Source of the DNA: Loigolactobacillus binensis
Lineage (GTDB): Bacteria > Bacillota > Bacilli > Lactobacillales > Lactobacillaceae
NCBI RefSeq assembly: GCF_005405165.1
Contig: NZ_BJDN01000003.1
Location: 99,013 to 163,012 of the forward strand
Length of the DNA stretch: 64,000 nucleotides
Reading direction: 5' to 3'
In this document: positions 51,448-60,739 of the stretch, in pieces
Layout: each line of letters begins with the position of its first letter
Position numbering within the stretch: the stretch's first letter is position 1
The notes under the pieces: generated by a model
Database searches by the model: none
The model's input: the letters and a program-made list of their open reading frames with translations, nothing else
Told to the model about the DNA's origin: nothing
Translations under genes and position numbers: made by a program

Positions 51448-53421
51448 ATGGCCGTAAATGATGCAGCGCAACTCGAAATTCTTAGAAATTATTTTAATTC
51501 AGCCGTAACGAATATGGGAAATGTAATTGAACGTACTGCTTTTTCAACTTATGTACGAGAATCTGCAGATTTTGCTACAGCGTTAGCTTCGCCTACTGGT
51601 GAATTTTATTCATATCCGACTACTGTCGGTGTGACTATTTTTCTAGGTTTAAGTCTTGAACGAGCGATTAAAGAGGTTGGAAAAATAGAAGAAGGGGATA
51701 TTATCATTACTAATGATCCCTATAGGAGTAATGGATTAGCAACTCATTTAGTGGATATCAATGTTTTCAAACCTATATTTTATCATCATCAGTTAGTATC
51801 GTATTCTTGGACATTTGTTAATGTCAGTGATGTTGGTGGTAGTGTACCCTCAAGTTTATCTCCAAATTTAACTTCAATTTTTCAAGAGGGGTTTCGTATT
51901 CCCCCGATGAAACTTTATCATAAGGGAGTTCCTGATCAGAATGTATTGAAATTATTGGCTGCAAATACTCGCACTCCGCGTTTGAATTTAGGAGATATTG
52001 ATGCGATGGTTTCAGCCGTCAATACGGGTGAAAAATTGCTACTTAATATTATTGATAAATTTGGTGAAGTTTCAGTACTCCAGGGTATGAATGATTTGAT
52101 GAATCAAGCAGAGAATCGATCAAAAAGCGTGATAAGCGAAATAAATGATGGCGTATATGAATTTTCGGATTATATTGGCGATGATTTTGAATCCAATGTG
52201 CCAGTCAGATTAGCAGTGACAACAACAATTCATGAAGGAAAAATTGATCTCGATTTCTCTAATTGTGATCCCCAAGTGAAAACTGCGTTTAATATTATGA
52301 CGAATGGTGAGAAGAATTCATTTTTATTGCAAGGATTAATCAATTTTATTATTAGTAAGGATCCATACATTCCAATAAATGGTGGGATCATGCGGCCTAT
52401 AACTGTTAATATGCCAAAAGGGACACTTGTTAATCCCAATTTTCCTGCACCAGTTGGAATTAGACATACGATTGCAATGCGCATGTATAATGTGATTTTG
52501 GGATCACTACTGGAGGCAGGCGTTAAAGCAATTCCTGCGGCCGGTGCAGGTCAGGCTGCCATTGTGGTTCTTCACAATAATTCGACCTCATCAACTCGAA
52601 AAAATAAGATGGCCGTTGTGGAACCAATTGGTGGTGGCGGTGGTGCAACCTCGATAAGTGATGGCATTGATGGTATTGATCATGCTTCTGGATTTTTAAA
52701 AAATACACCAATTGAAGTACTCGAACAAAACATGGATATTCTTGTACATGAATATGAATATATTGAAAATACTGCTGGCGTTGGACAATATCGTGGAGGT
52801 AATGCAATTTCTTTAAAATTTGAGATTGTTCAGCCGGCGGCCGTTATAACTGCTCGTGGCATAGATAGAATGAAATTTCAGCCATGGGGTGTTTTTGGTG
52901 GTCACGCTGGGCAAATAGGCAAACTATTTTTAAATGAGAATGGTCAAAATAAAAGAATTGAAAAAATCAGTGTTTTACCGGTTAAACAGGGAAATATCAT
53001 CAGTGTTGTTTCTCCGTCAGGTGGTGGATACGGAAATCCATATCGGCGTGCAATTAATGAAGTTCTTGCAGATGTTGCAAATGATTTGTTAACAGTCAAT
53101 AATGCTCGAGAATGGTATGGTGTTGTAATTGAAAAACAGGCTAGTGGTTATGAGATAGATGTTGATGAGACTAAGAAAATTAGGAATAAGATTATCTTGG
53201 ATGATAGCGACATAATCTGGGAGTTTGGTCAATATCGAGACCAATATGAAAAGCGTTGGACTTCATCCATAAGTAGCTATACTGCTGTTGCCTTACGGAC
53301 AAGAGTTCCTGTTGAATTAATCTCTGATATCAAACACGAGATGCATAATTTTTTTCAGAATCAAAAGAATCCGCTGTCAATTGATTCGATTGATAAGTAT
53401 TTAGCGAATAAAGGATTTTAA
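51448..53421 (+). CDS. hyuB: Hydantoinase/oxoprolinase family protein, subunit B
   Basis: 657 residues of HydB type: NMGNVIERTAFSTYVRESADFA, GDIIITNDPYRSNGLATHLVDI, PVGIRHTIAMRMYN and VSPSGGGYGNPYRR. It starts one base after the hyuA stop, so the two are co-translated. The C-terminal ~110 residues extend past the conserved GGGYGNP motif. Ring specificity cannot be read; the Met T-box suggests a methionine-related amide or hydantoin. Confidence 0.9.
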   Translation: MAVNDAAQLEILRNYFNSAVTNMGNVIERTAFSTYVRESADFATALASPTGEFYSYPTTVGVTIFLGLSLERAIKEVGKIEEGDIIITNDPYRSNGLATHLVDINVFKPIFYHHQLVSYSWTFVNVSDVGGSVPSSLSPNLTSIFQEGFRIPPMKLYHKGVPDQNVLKLLAANTRTPRLNLGDIDAMVSAVNTGEKLLLNIIDKFGEVSVLQGMNDLMNQAENRSKSVISEINDGVYEFSDYIGDDFESNVPVRLAVTTTIHEGKIDLDFSNCDPQVKTAFNIMTNGEKNSFLLQGLINFIISKDPYIPINGGIMRPITVNMPKGTLVNPNFPAPVGIRHTIAMRMYNVILGSLLEAGVKAIPAAGAGQAAIVVLHNNSTSSTRKNKMAVVEPIGGGGGATSISDGIDGIDHASGFLKNTPIEVLEQNMDILVHEYEYIENTAGVGQYRGGNAISLKFEIVQPAAVITARGIDRMKFQPWGVFGGHAGQIGKLFLNENGQNKRIEKISVLPVKQGNIISVVSPSGGGYGNPYRRAINEVLADVANDLLTVNNAREWYGVVIEKQASGYEIDVDETKKIRNKIILDDSDIIWEFGQYRDQYEKRWTSSISSYTAVALRTRVPVELISDIKHEMHNFFQNQKNPLSIDSIDKYLANKGF

Positions 53422-53450
53422 AATTAGAAGTGATAGGTGGGCTTATATCA

Positions 53451-54554
53451 ATGAAATTATTTAAAAAGCATTTATGGGCAGTACCAATTTTAGTAACTAT
53501 ATTACTGATTACGGCCGGTTGTTCAAACAATAAATCAAAAAAAGTTGCGGATGCTCAAAATAACGATAAAGAGTTAACTGTTGCAGTCTATAGTGGTGAT
53601 TGGGCTAAGAGTATTAAAAAAGCGGCATTAACTGCGTTTACTAAAAAAACAGGTATCAAAGTTAATATAGTTGAAGGTGCCGATGCAGAATGGATTACAA
53701 AACTAAACGCAAATAAGGGTAAAACCGCGCCTTATGACTTACTTATTTTACAACCAGATTCGATTCAAAAGGCGGCTGACGCACAACTGCTTGAACCGCT
53801 TAAATCAGACTGTGCTAAAAATTTAAATGATCTTTATCCTGCAATTCAAAATAAACTTACATTTAATAATAAACTGTACGCCGCAGGGTTCTCAGTTGGT
53901 CAATTGGGATTGGCCTATCGCAAAGATTTAGTCAAAAATGTACCCGAAAAATGGTCAGATCTTTGGAACAATGAATATAAGGGACATATTGCAATTTCGC
54001 CATTAACATATTCGGCTGGGCTTCAGACTTTCTCAGGTATCATTAATGCTCAAGGGGGGAAAGAATCTAATTCTAAAAATGTGCAAAGGGCATTTAATAG
54101 TTTAAAGACGTTAAAATCTAGCGTTACTTCATATCCAGATAATCCAGGATCTATTCAGACCTTGTTACAGCGTGGAGACACATGGGTTGTTCCATTTTGG
54201 GATGGACGAGTGTTTGCACTGCAACAATCGGGAATGAAATTAGGCTTTTCATATCCTAAAGATGGCGCGGTTGCAGCAGTTGCATCTTGGTCAATTGCCA
54301 AAGATAGTGCACATAAAAATAACGCGTATAAACTATTAAATTATCTATCTTCACCGACTGTACAAAAAAAGTTTTCTGATACATCGTATTACGGAATGTC
54401 CAATAAGAATGTGAAATATTCACCAGAGGTAAAATCAAAAATTAAAACTGGTAATAAAGAACTTTCGACCTTGAAATGGGTTGACTATAAAACTGCTGAT
54501 AAACAACTTTCAAATTGGACAACTCAATGGACTAATGTATTGGGGGGAAACTAA
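53451..54554 (+). CDS. ABC transporter substrate-binding lipoprotein (PotD-like)
   Basis: 367 residues. Signal peptide with lipobox LLITAGCSNN (cysteine about 24), then a type 2 periplasmic-binding fold (ELTVAVYSGDWAKSIKKAA, PYDLLILQPDS, VVPFWDGRVF, ASWSIAKDSAHKNNAYKLLNY). Related to spermidine/putrescine and thiamine/iron binding proteins. It would deliver the operon's substrate to the permeases. ATG 53451 is chosen as it gives a proper signal peptide and follows GGTGGG. Confidence 0.87.
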   Translation: MKLFKKHLWAVPILVTILLITAGCSNNKSKKVADAQNNDKELTVAVYSGDWAKSIKKAALTAFTKKTGIKVNIVEGADAEWITKLNANKGKTAPYDLLILQPDSIQKAADAQLLEPLKSDCAKNLNDLYPAIQNKLTFNNKLYAAGFSVGQLGLAYRKDLVKNVPEKWSDLWNNEYKGHIAISPLTYSAGLQTFSGIINAQGGKESNSKNVQRAFNSLKTLKSSVTSYPDNPGSIQTLLQRGDTWVVPFWDGRVFALQQSGMKLGFSYPKDGAVAAVASWSIAKDSAHKNNAYKLLNYLSSPTVQKKFSDTSYYGMSNKNVKYSPEVKSKIKTGNKELSTLKWVDYKTADKQLSNWTTQWTNVLGGN

Positions 54555-55630
54555 TGGCTAGGATTATTTTCGAAAATGTTGATTATGGTTATAAGGACAC
54601 TAACATATTAAATAATATTAATTTAGAAGTAGCTAATGGTGAACTTTTCTCCTTAGTTGGTCCAAGCGGAGCAGGTAAGTCAACATTATTAAATCTCTTA
54701 GCTGGATTTCTTTATCCGAAAAAAGGTCGCATTCTGATTGATAATCAAAACATTACTGAATTACCGCCTTATAAGAGAAATGTTGGTTTAGTTTTTCAAA
54801 GCTATGCATTATTTCCGAATATGAATGTATTCAATAATGTGGCCTATGGTTTAAAAATAAAGAAAGTAAACAGATCAGAAATTAAAGAACGCGTGATTAA
54901 GGCCTTGTCAATGGTAAATTTGGAACAATATATCAAAAGAATGCCTAGAGAATTAAGTGGTGGACAACAACAACGTGTTGCCATTGCACGGGCACTTGTT
55001 ATTCGACCACAGGTACTGTTACTTGATGAACCTTTAAGCGGATTAGATGCTAAGTTACGTCAAAAAATGCGTAGTGTTATTAGAGAATTACAACAGCGAG
55101 TTGGAATAACCACTATTTTAGTAACTCATGATCAAAGTGAAGCATTAAGTATTTCAGACCAAATAGCTGTTTTGGGTGAAGGCAAAATACAACAGGTAGG
55201 GACTCCCGAAGCAATATATAATCGTCCCGTTAACGCATATGTAGCTGAGTTTATTGGCTCGACGAACTTGTTAAATACAGTATCTACGACAAATGAAATT
55301 AAAGTGTCATTGACAGATATTAATGAAAAAACAATCAAATTTTTAACTCGACCGAGTAAAAATTTCAAAGGGCTTAAATTCATGATTCGTCCTGAAAATA
55401 TCCGCTTAGTTGAACATGCAGAACCGGAGACATTGCAAGGAATACTTACTAAAATTGAATATCTCGGTAATGCAGAAAAAGGATGGATTCAACTTAAGAC
55501 AGATGAATTAGTTTTTTATCGTTCAATTAATCATGATAAAAAAAGACTACAAACTGGTTCTGTGATTAACTTTTCTATTGATCCAGAATTGATTGTTAGT
55601 ATAAACCAGAATGGATCGGGGAGGTTTTAA
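54554..55630 (+). CDS. ABC transporter ATP-binding protein (PotA-like)
   Basis: 358 residues: Walker A GPSGAGKST (36-44), Q-loop VFQSYALFPNMNV, signature LSGGQQQR, Walker B VLLLDEPLSGLD, switch VTHDQSEA, and a C-terminal TOBE-like domain from about residue 235. It overlaps the preceding stop by one base (TAATG). Confidence 0.92.
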   Translation: MARIIFENVDYGYKDTNILNNINLEVANGELFSLVGPSGAGKSTLLNLLAGFLYPKKGRILIDNQNITELPPYKRNVGLVFQSYALFPNMNVFNNVAYGLKIKKVNRSEIKERVIKALSMVNLEQYIKRMPRELSGGQQQRVAIARALVIRPQVLLLDEPLSGLDAKLRQKMRSVIRELQQRVGITTILVTHDQSEALSISDQIAVLGEGKIQQVGTPEAIYNRPVNAYVAEFIGSTNLLNTVSTTNEIKVSLTDINEKTIKFLTRPSKNFKGLKFMIRPENIRLVEHAEPETLQGILTKIEYLGNAEKGWIQLKTDELVFYRSINHDKKRLQTGSVINFSIDPELIVSINQNGSGRF

Positions 55631-56490
55631 TGATTAGAAAAGATAAAACAAATTTTTTCTTAATATTACCAGCAATCCTATTTCTAACAGCCTTCTTAAT
55701 ACTGCCCTTAATCATTCTTTTGTTGATGGCATTCAGGTCGAGTGGAAATTCAATTGTTATTGATGATACGCTTACAATTAATAACTTCATTAGCATTTTT
55801 AAAAATCAATCTTTTTATAGTGGTATTCTTAATACTTTAAAATTATCTGCTATTGTCTCAATTGTATGTATTGTTCTAGCCTATTTTCCAGCACTTACCT
55901 TGGTGAAGACTAAAGGTAATACTAAGACCTTACTTTATGTGGTTCTTCTATCGCCAATGCTCACGAGCGTAGTTATTCGAGTATATTCTTGGATTGTAAT
56001 CCTTTCTAGCAATGGAATTATTAATCAGAGTTTAATGAAATTACACTTGATTAAATCGCCGTTATCACTGATGTGGAACAGTACTTCCCTAGTTATTGCG
56101 TTTGTACAAGTATTATTACCTTATGCAATAATATTTATTTCCAATTCATTAACAAAAATCGACAATAATTTATTTCGTGCTTCAAATAGTCTTGGTGCTA
56201 GTGCATTATATACTTTTTTTCATGTTATTCTTCCTTTAACTATTCCAGGAATATTAAGTTCATTCACCTTGATTTTTTCGCTAACTGCTGGAAGTTATAT
56301 TACACCCATGTTGATTGCTGGACATCAAAAGCAGGTAATGGCCTTGACTATTTATCAACAGGCAATGCAGATCATGAATTTACCGATGGCTGCCGCCTTA
56401 TCAGTAGTTCTTTTACTGGTTGTTATTCTAACTATCGTAATAACTAATTATCTTGGGCGATTATGGGAGGTAAGAGTTTATGGCAAATAA
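55630..56490 (+). CDS. ABC transporter permease (PotB-like)
   Basis: 286 residues, six membrane helices. The EAA-type loop reads RASNSLGASALYTFFHVILPLTIPG (about 188-212). Overlaps the ATPase stop by one base. Confidence 0.9.
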   Translation: MIRKDKTNFFLILPAILFLTAFLILPLIILLLMAFRSSGNSIVIDDTLTINNFISIFKNQSFYSGILNTLKLSAIVSIVCIVLAYFPALTLVKTKGNTKTLLYVVLLSPMLTSVVIRVYSWIVILSSNGIINQSLMKLHLIKSPLSLMWNSTSLVIAFVQVLLPYAIIFISNSLTKIDNNLFRASNSLGASALYTFFHVILPLTIPGILSSFTLIFSLTAGSYITPMLIAGHQKQVMALTIYQQAMQIMNLPMAAALSVVLLLVVILTIVITNYLGRLWEVRVYGK

Positions 56491-57286
56491 AAGAGACTAT
56501 TCAATTGGCAAAATAATATTTAGATCTATAACTGCGATAATTTTTATTTTTTTACTTTTACCAACTCTTATTATTGTTCTCTCAGCATTCAGTCCGACTG
56601 AGTATGCGACATTTCCACCACAAGGTTTTTCACTTAGATGGTTTACGGCCGTATTTACAGATCAGGCATGGGTACTTGCAATAGAAAATAGTTTAAAAAT
56701 TGCAGTTGTTACGATACCAATAGCTACTATTATTGGTACGTTGGCAGCATACGGTATCTATGCATCTAATTTTCATTGGAAGTCGGGATTACAGGCATTT
56801 GTATTATCGCCAATAATGTTACCGGCAATTATATTAGGAATTTCATTTTTATATTTGGCGACAGCTTTTGGGTTATTAGGTTCGTATACAATCATTGCTG
56901 CTGGCCATATTATAGTTGCAATCCCTTACGTTTTTCGATCGGTTACAAATGTGTTAGTGGGATTGAATAAAGATATACAGCGTGCGTCAATGATTCTTGG
57001 AGCAACTCCGTTTAAAACGTTCCTAAAAGTTGTTATGCCAAATATCATTAGTGGCGTTTTTTTAGGGGCAGTATTTGCCGGAATTACATCATTGGGAGAA
57101 GTTTCAATAAGTCTGTTGGTGTCTTCATCACAGACGGTAACTATTCCGGTGCAAACAATGAATTATATTGACCAAACCTTTGATCCTTCAGTCAATGCGG
57201 TAGCAGTTATATTTATTATAATCGCAATAGTATTAATTACGATATTGGAAAAAGTTGCGGAAAAAAATAAAATTGATGTTTTTTGA
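56480..57286 (+). CDS. ABC transporter permease (PotC-like)
   Basis: 268 residues, six membrane helices; EAA loop RASMILGATPFKTFLKVVMPNIISG. Overlaps the previous gene by 11 bases. Completes a polyamine/opine-type importer whose substrate is set by the neighbouring enzymes. Confidence 0.9.
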   Translation: MANKRDYSIGKIIFRSITAIIFIFLLLPTLIIVLSAFSPTEYATFPPQGFSLRWFTAVFTDQAWVLAIENSLKIAVVTIPIATIIGTLAAYGIYASNFHWKSGLQAFVLSPIMLPAIILGISFLYLATAFGLLGSYTIIAAGHIIVAIPYVFRSVTNVLVGLNKDIQRASMILGATPFKTFLKVVMPNIISGVFLGAVFAGITSLGEVSISLLVSSSQTVTIPVQTMNYIDQTFDPSVNAVAVIFIIIAIVLITILEKVAEKNKIDVF

Positions 57287-57303
57287 AAGAAGCGAACAAG
57301 TAA

Positions 57304-58332
57304 ATGTTATCAAAACGTGAACGATTCCAAAGAATATTATTGAGACAACCTGTTGATCGTTCTTTGTATAGTGCGTGGTATCATTTTATAAAAACAGAGG
57401 CAGATCCTAGAAAATTGGCAGATGCGACTATAGAGATGCAAAGGAAATATAATTGGGACTGGCTTAAGGTAAACCCAAGTGTTATACATTTAGCACAAGT
57501 ATTTGGTAATGAATATGATTATTCTCAGTATCAAGGAGTCTATCCACTACAAACCAAACAAATTATTCAGACTGCGGATGATTTAGGAAAGGTTCAGTTT
57601 ACTACAGTAAAAAGATCGAGAACTCTTAGAGAACACACAGAAATGATTGATAAAATTATACGAACTTTTCCTGAATTGCCAGTAGTAGCAACAATATTCT
57701 CACCGTTGAGTATTCTTTTTTTGCTTTTAGGTTGCTCACCTTATGTCCATCAAAATATATATGGAAGTAATACCAAGTTAAACGTGATTCAGATATTAAA
57801 AGAGTATCCTAAAGAAGCGCAGCAGGCACTTTTGAATATTACAAAAACATTAATTGATTATATAAATGTATTAGAACAAGGTAACATAGATGGTATATTT
57901 TATGCGGTCACAGGAACCGGTAATCGTTTTGTTGTGCCTAAAGACATATTTGAAGAATTTTCTATGCCTTATGACATTAAAATATTGAAGGCAACAAAAA
58001 AATCAACGCGAATAATTTTGCATACTTGTAAAGACTATTCAAATCCAAAATATTTTGATCAAACCTATCCAATAGACGGTATTAGTTGGGACAGTCATCA
58101 AGACCATAATCCAAGAGTGGATGATACATTTTTACACACAATCGTTGGCGGAATTGATCATAAAAATATTTCAAAATTAACTTCAAGGATATTAGTTGAG
58201 AAATTTAAAAGTTTAAAGTATAAACTGGGAGACGGTAACTATATGATTTCGCCGGAGTGTATAATTCCAGAGTCAACCTCTTCGATGATTTTAAATAGTT
58301 TTAATGATAATTGGGAAAAGGGTAATAGTTAA
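57304..58332 (+). CDS. Uroporphyrinogen-decarboxylase-like methyltransferase-family protein
   Basis: 342-residue barrel of the UROD/MtaA superfamily: SKRERFQRILLRQPVDR at the N-terminus; RIILHTCKDYSNP gives the His-x-Cys and MISPECIIPEST the later Cys of the zinc site found in MtaA/MtbA-type corrinoid methyltransferases. HemE lacks this zinc site, and no heme genes are near, so HemE is unlikely. No corrinoid protein is in the window. In an operon for hydrolysis of an imported compound it could transfer or remove a methyl group; this is inference. Confidence 0.78.
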   Translation: MLSKRERFQRILLRQPVDRSLYSAWYHFIKTEADPRKLADATIEMQRKYNWDWLKVNPSVIHLAQVFGNEYDYSQYQGVYPLQTKQIIQTADDLGKVQFTTVKRSRTLREHTEMIDKIIRTFPELPVVATIFSPLSILFLLLGCSPYVHQNIYGSNTKLNVIQILKEYPKEAQQALLNITKTLIDYINVLEQGNIDGIFYAVTGTGNRFVVPKDIFEEFSMPYDIKILKATKKSTRIILHTCKDYSNPKYFDQTYPIDGISWDSHQDHNPRVDDTFLHTIVGGIDHKNISKLTSRILVEKFKSLKYKLGDGNYMISPECIIPESTSSMILNSFNDNWEKGNS

Positions 58333-58393
58333 GTATAAAATTATTTTTTAAATAAAATTGTGTGCTTCAAATAGTGGAGGGGGCATCAATGAA

Positions 58394-59734
58394 ATGAACA
58401 GCACTAAAGAAATAGATATAGATAATTCTCTATCTATTCTTGATAGGTATCTTAGAATCCCATCCTTTTTAGGTAACCAATTAGCAATACAGGATATCAT
58501 TAAGTTTTTAAAAAAAATAATCATCGAAAATAATGGGAAATTTAAATTAATTAGTAATTTAGAAAATCGGCCAATTGTATATGCTTTGTTCGAAAGTGAC
58601 TATCCGAAAAGCAAGACACTTTTATTTTATGATCATTACGATGTTTTAGATGGGGGGAATGTCGACGAATGGAATAGCAATCCTTTTATACCCTTAGTTA
58701 AGGATGATATACTTTATGCGCGCGGAGTAGCAGACAATAAGGGAAGTTTGATTCAACGATTAACAGCAGTTACTTACCTAAAACGACAACATAAATTACA
58801 TTGTAATGTTAAATTTTTAATTGAAGGTGAAGAGGAGTTAGGTAGTCAGCATATTGAAAGTTGCTTAATTAATCATCATGATCTTTTTAAATGTGATGCG
58901 TGTATTTGGGAATTTGGTTCAAGGGATATTGATGATGATGTAGAAATATTTGCAGGTGTCAAGGGGTTAATTGCCTTAGAACTAACTTGTAAAACTGCCT
59001 TATTTGATATTCATGCTATGTATGGTGGAGTGATTGAAGGCGCCGCAGAACGGTTAGGTCGTGCATTAAGCACCCTTAAAAATAATGATGGACATATTCA
59101 AATTGATGGTTTTTATAATGATTTAATCGATTGTCAAGATAAAGAGTATCAATCGGTGATCAATCAATTGTCTTTATCGCGAGTACAAATGTCTAAAATA
59201 TACGGATTGGTTAGACAACCTCAGGCAAAAACAGATGCCGAACTAAAACAAAAACTTTCAATTAATCCATCTATTACCATTAGCGGATTTGATAGTGGGT
59301 ATACTGGAATTGGTACCAAGGCTATTATCCCCTCTAAAGCAAAGGCCAAGGTTGATATTCGTCTGGGCTTAGGTCAAGATCCTGAGTTTATTTTAAAAAA
59401 AATAAAACTTCATTTTATCAAAAACGGGTTCTCGGATATTAAAATTAAGGTTACTGAGTCTTTACCAGGTAGTGAGATAAATAGTCTTAATGATTCATTT
59501 TTAAAATTGGTTTTACAAACGGCCGAAAATGTTTATCATGCAAAAACTAAGCTATATCCGGTTTCTTTTGGAACAGGTCCAATTTATTTATTTAAAAAAC
59601 ATTTGAAAGTGCCTGTGGTTAGTACCGGTGTTGGCTGGATTAATTCAAATGCTCATGGCCCAAATGAATCTATTAGAATTGAAGATTATAGATTAGGCAT
59701 TTACCATCTTGTCAAGATTTTACAAATATTTTAA
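58394..59734 (+). CDS. M20-family metallopeptidase / amidohydrolase
   Basis: 446 residues with di-zinc ligands in FYDHYDVLDGG, GVADNKGS, IEGEEELGSQ and the final SNAHGPNES histidine. The middle (about 190-300) is the dimerisation domain. The family includes dipeptidases, deacylases and N-carbamoyl amino acid hydrolases; the last would follow a hydantoinase. ATG 58394 is 14 bases from GGAGGGGG; the nearer ATG 58388 is out of frame and stops after two codons. An upstream non-ATG start is possible. Confidence 0.85.
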   Translation: MNSTKEIDIDNSLSILDRYLRIPSFLGNQLAIQDIIKFLKKIIIENNGKFKLISNLENRPIVYALFESDYPKSKTLLFYDHYDVLDGGNVDEWNSNPFIPLVKDDILYARGVADNKGSLIQRLTAVTYLKRQHKLHCNVKFLIEGEEELGSQHIESCLINHHDLFKCDACIWEFGSRDIDDDVEIFAGVKGLIALELTCKTALFDIHAMYGGVIEGAAERLGRALSTLKNNDGHIQIDGFYNDLIDCQDKEYQSVINQLSLSRVQMSKIYGLVRQPQAKTDAELKQKLSINPSITISGFDSGYTGIGTKAIIPSKAKAKVDIRLGLGQDPEFILKKIKLHFIKNGFSDIKIKVTESLPGSEINSLNDSFLKLVLQTAENVYHAKTKLYPVSFGTGPIYLFKKHLKVPVVSTGVGWINSNAHGPNESIRIEDYRLGIYHLVKILQIF

Positions 59735-59852
59735 ATTTGAGTACTTGTTTAAGTGTATTGCTTTCGGGTTATTGAAGATGGTCACGTAGGGCTATCACTT
59801 CAGGTATAAAATTGCTCTTTTCTTTTAAGAAGACACAACCTCAAAAAAAATT

Positions 59853-59972
59853 ATGATGATCGAGCAAGTTCCAAAAATTGACGGCTTCTTTGGTGCCTAT
59901 TCAATCGAACGTCTAGCTTCCGAATGTAGTAATGACTGCACAAGCTGCAACTTCAAAGCCATTATTAAATAA
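59853..59972 (+). pseudogene. Short cysteine-rich frame, possible gene remnant
   Basis: 39 codons ending ERLASECSNDCTSCNFKAIIK. No SD precedes the ATG, and the frame is cut by a stop about 25 bases upstream. The four cysteines look protein-like, so this may be the tail of a lost gene. I do not recognise the family. Confidence 0.3.
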
Positions 59973-59984
59973 TATCGTTTAAAT

Positions 59985-60025
59985 AAATACCTCCTCGGTC
60001 AGCCGTCCTGATCGGGGAGGTATTT
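59985..60025 (-). terminator. Terminator at the end of the tetR-type gene
   Basis: AAATACCTCC / GGAGGTATTT stem extended by CGGTCAG/CTGATCG; it overlaps the stop codon of the minus-strand regulator. Confidence 0.75.
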
Positions 60026-60613
60026 GTTATGTAATAAGTTAGTCGTACTTTCATAATGACTAAATTCTGGTGCAACGTCGAATAGGACTTCTAAAGAAGA
60101 TAATACGTTTTTGATTTGATCAAAGTCATCATTTTTGATCGCCCAATAAACTTCATAGCCAGTAAAAAGAAAAGCTGAAGTGATGAACAGATTTTTAGGT
60201 CTTTGATGTGTGCGGACTTGACCAGTGGCTTGCGCCTGAGTGATCAATTCAATACAAATATCGGCGAATTTTTGAATGAAGTCAAATGATCCTTTGTCTA
60301 CAGTTAGATTGGTGATAAATAATTGACTGATCATGTCGGGACCAAGTTTGATGCTAGCTTGAACTAACTCGGTGAAATAAGTTAGATATTGGTGCCAATA
60401 ATCGACTGTTTTAGTATCGATATTTAAACTTAAGGTTTCGACAACGCGTTTGTAGTAATGGATCAATAATTCTGATTTAGAAGAAAAATGATAATAAAAG
60501 GCAGGCTTTGTTAGGTTACAAGCCGTGCAAATATCCGTAATACTGACTTCCTGATAAGAGCGCGCTTGAAAAAGCTGATAGGCGGTTGTTAAAATCAATT
60601 GTTTTGTGTCCAC
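59999..60613 (-). CDS. TetR/AcrR-family regulator
   Basis: 204 residues; N-terminal helix-turn-helix EVSITDICTACNLTKPAFYYHFSSKSELL (about 22-50) and a helical ligand domain with a TetR_C profile. Divergent from the flavin oxidoreductase, between them a perfect inverted repeat. GTG start at 60613 with SD GGAGGG at 6 bases. Confidence 0.88.
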   Translation of the reverse strand: MDTKQLILTTAYQLFQARSYQEVSITDICTACNLTKPAFYYHFSSKSELLIHYYKRVVETLSLNIDTKTVDYWHQYLTYFTELVQASIKLGPDMISQLFITNLTVDKGSFDFIQKFADICIELITQAQATGQVRTHQRPKNLFITSAFLFTGYEVYWAIKNDDFDQIKNVLSSLEVLFDVAPEFSHYESTTNLLHNKYLPDQDG

Positions 60614-60664
60614 GACGATCCCTCCAATAATATTCAGTTTACCATATTTTTATTAAGAAAAGGC

Positions 60665-60710
60665 TTGCACAATTGTGAAAAACATGATAATCTTTACTCT
60701 AGTAAAGATT
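60665..60710 (+). promoter_or_regulatory. Promoter and TetR operator
   Basis: -35 TTGCAC (60665-60670), 17 bp, -10 TAATCT (60688-60693). AATCTTTACT (60689-60698) and AGTAAAGATT (60701-60710) form a perfect 10-bp inverted repeat over the -10 and start point, the classic layout for TetR repression. Confidence 0.65.
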
Positions 60711-60739
60711 GTGAATATTTTAATTTAGGAGGAGCTATC

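Noticed and set aside
57304..58332. Uroporphyrinogen decarboxylase HemE for heme synthesis
   Set aside because: It has the methyltransferase-type His-x-Cys and Cys motifs, and no heme genes are nearby.
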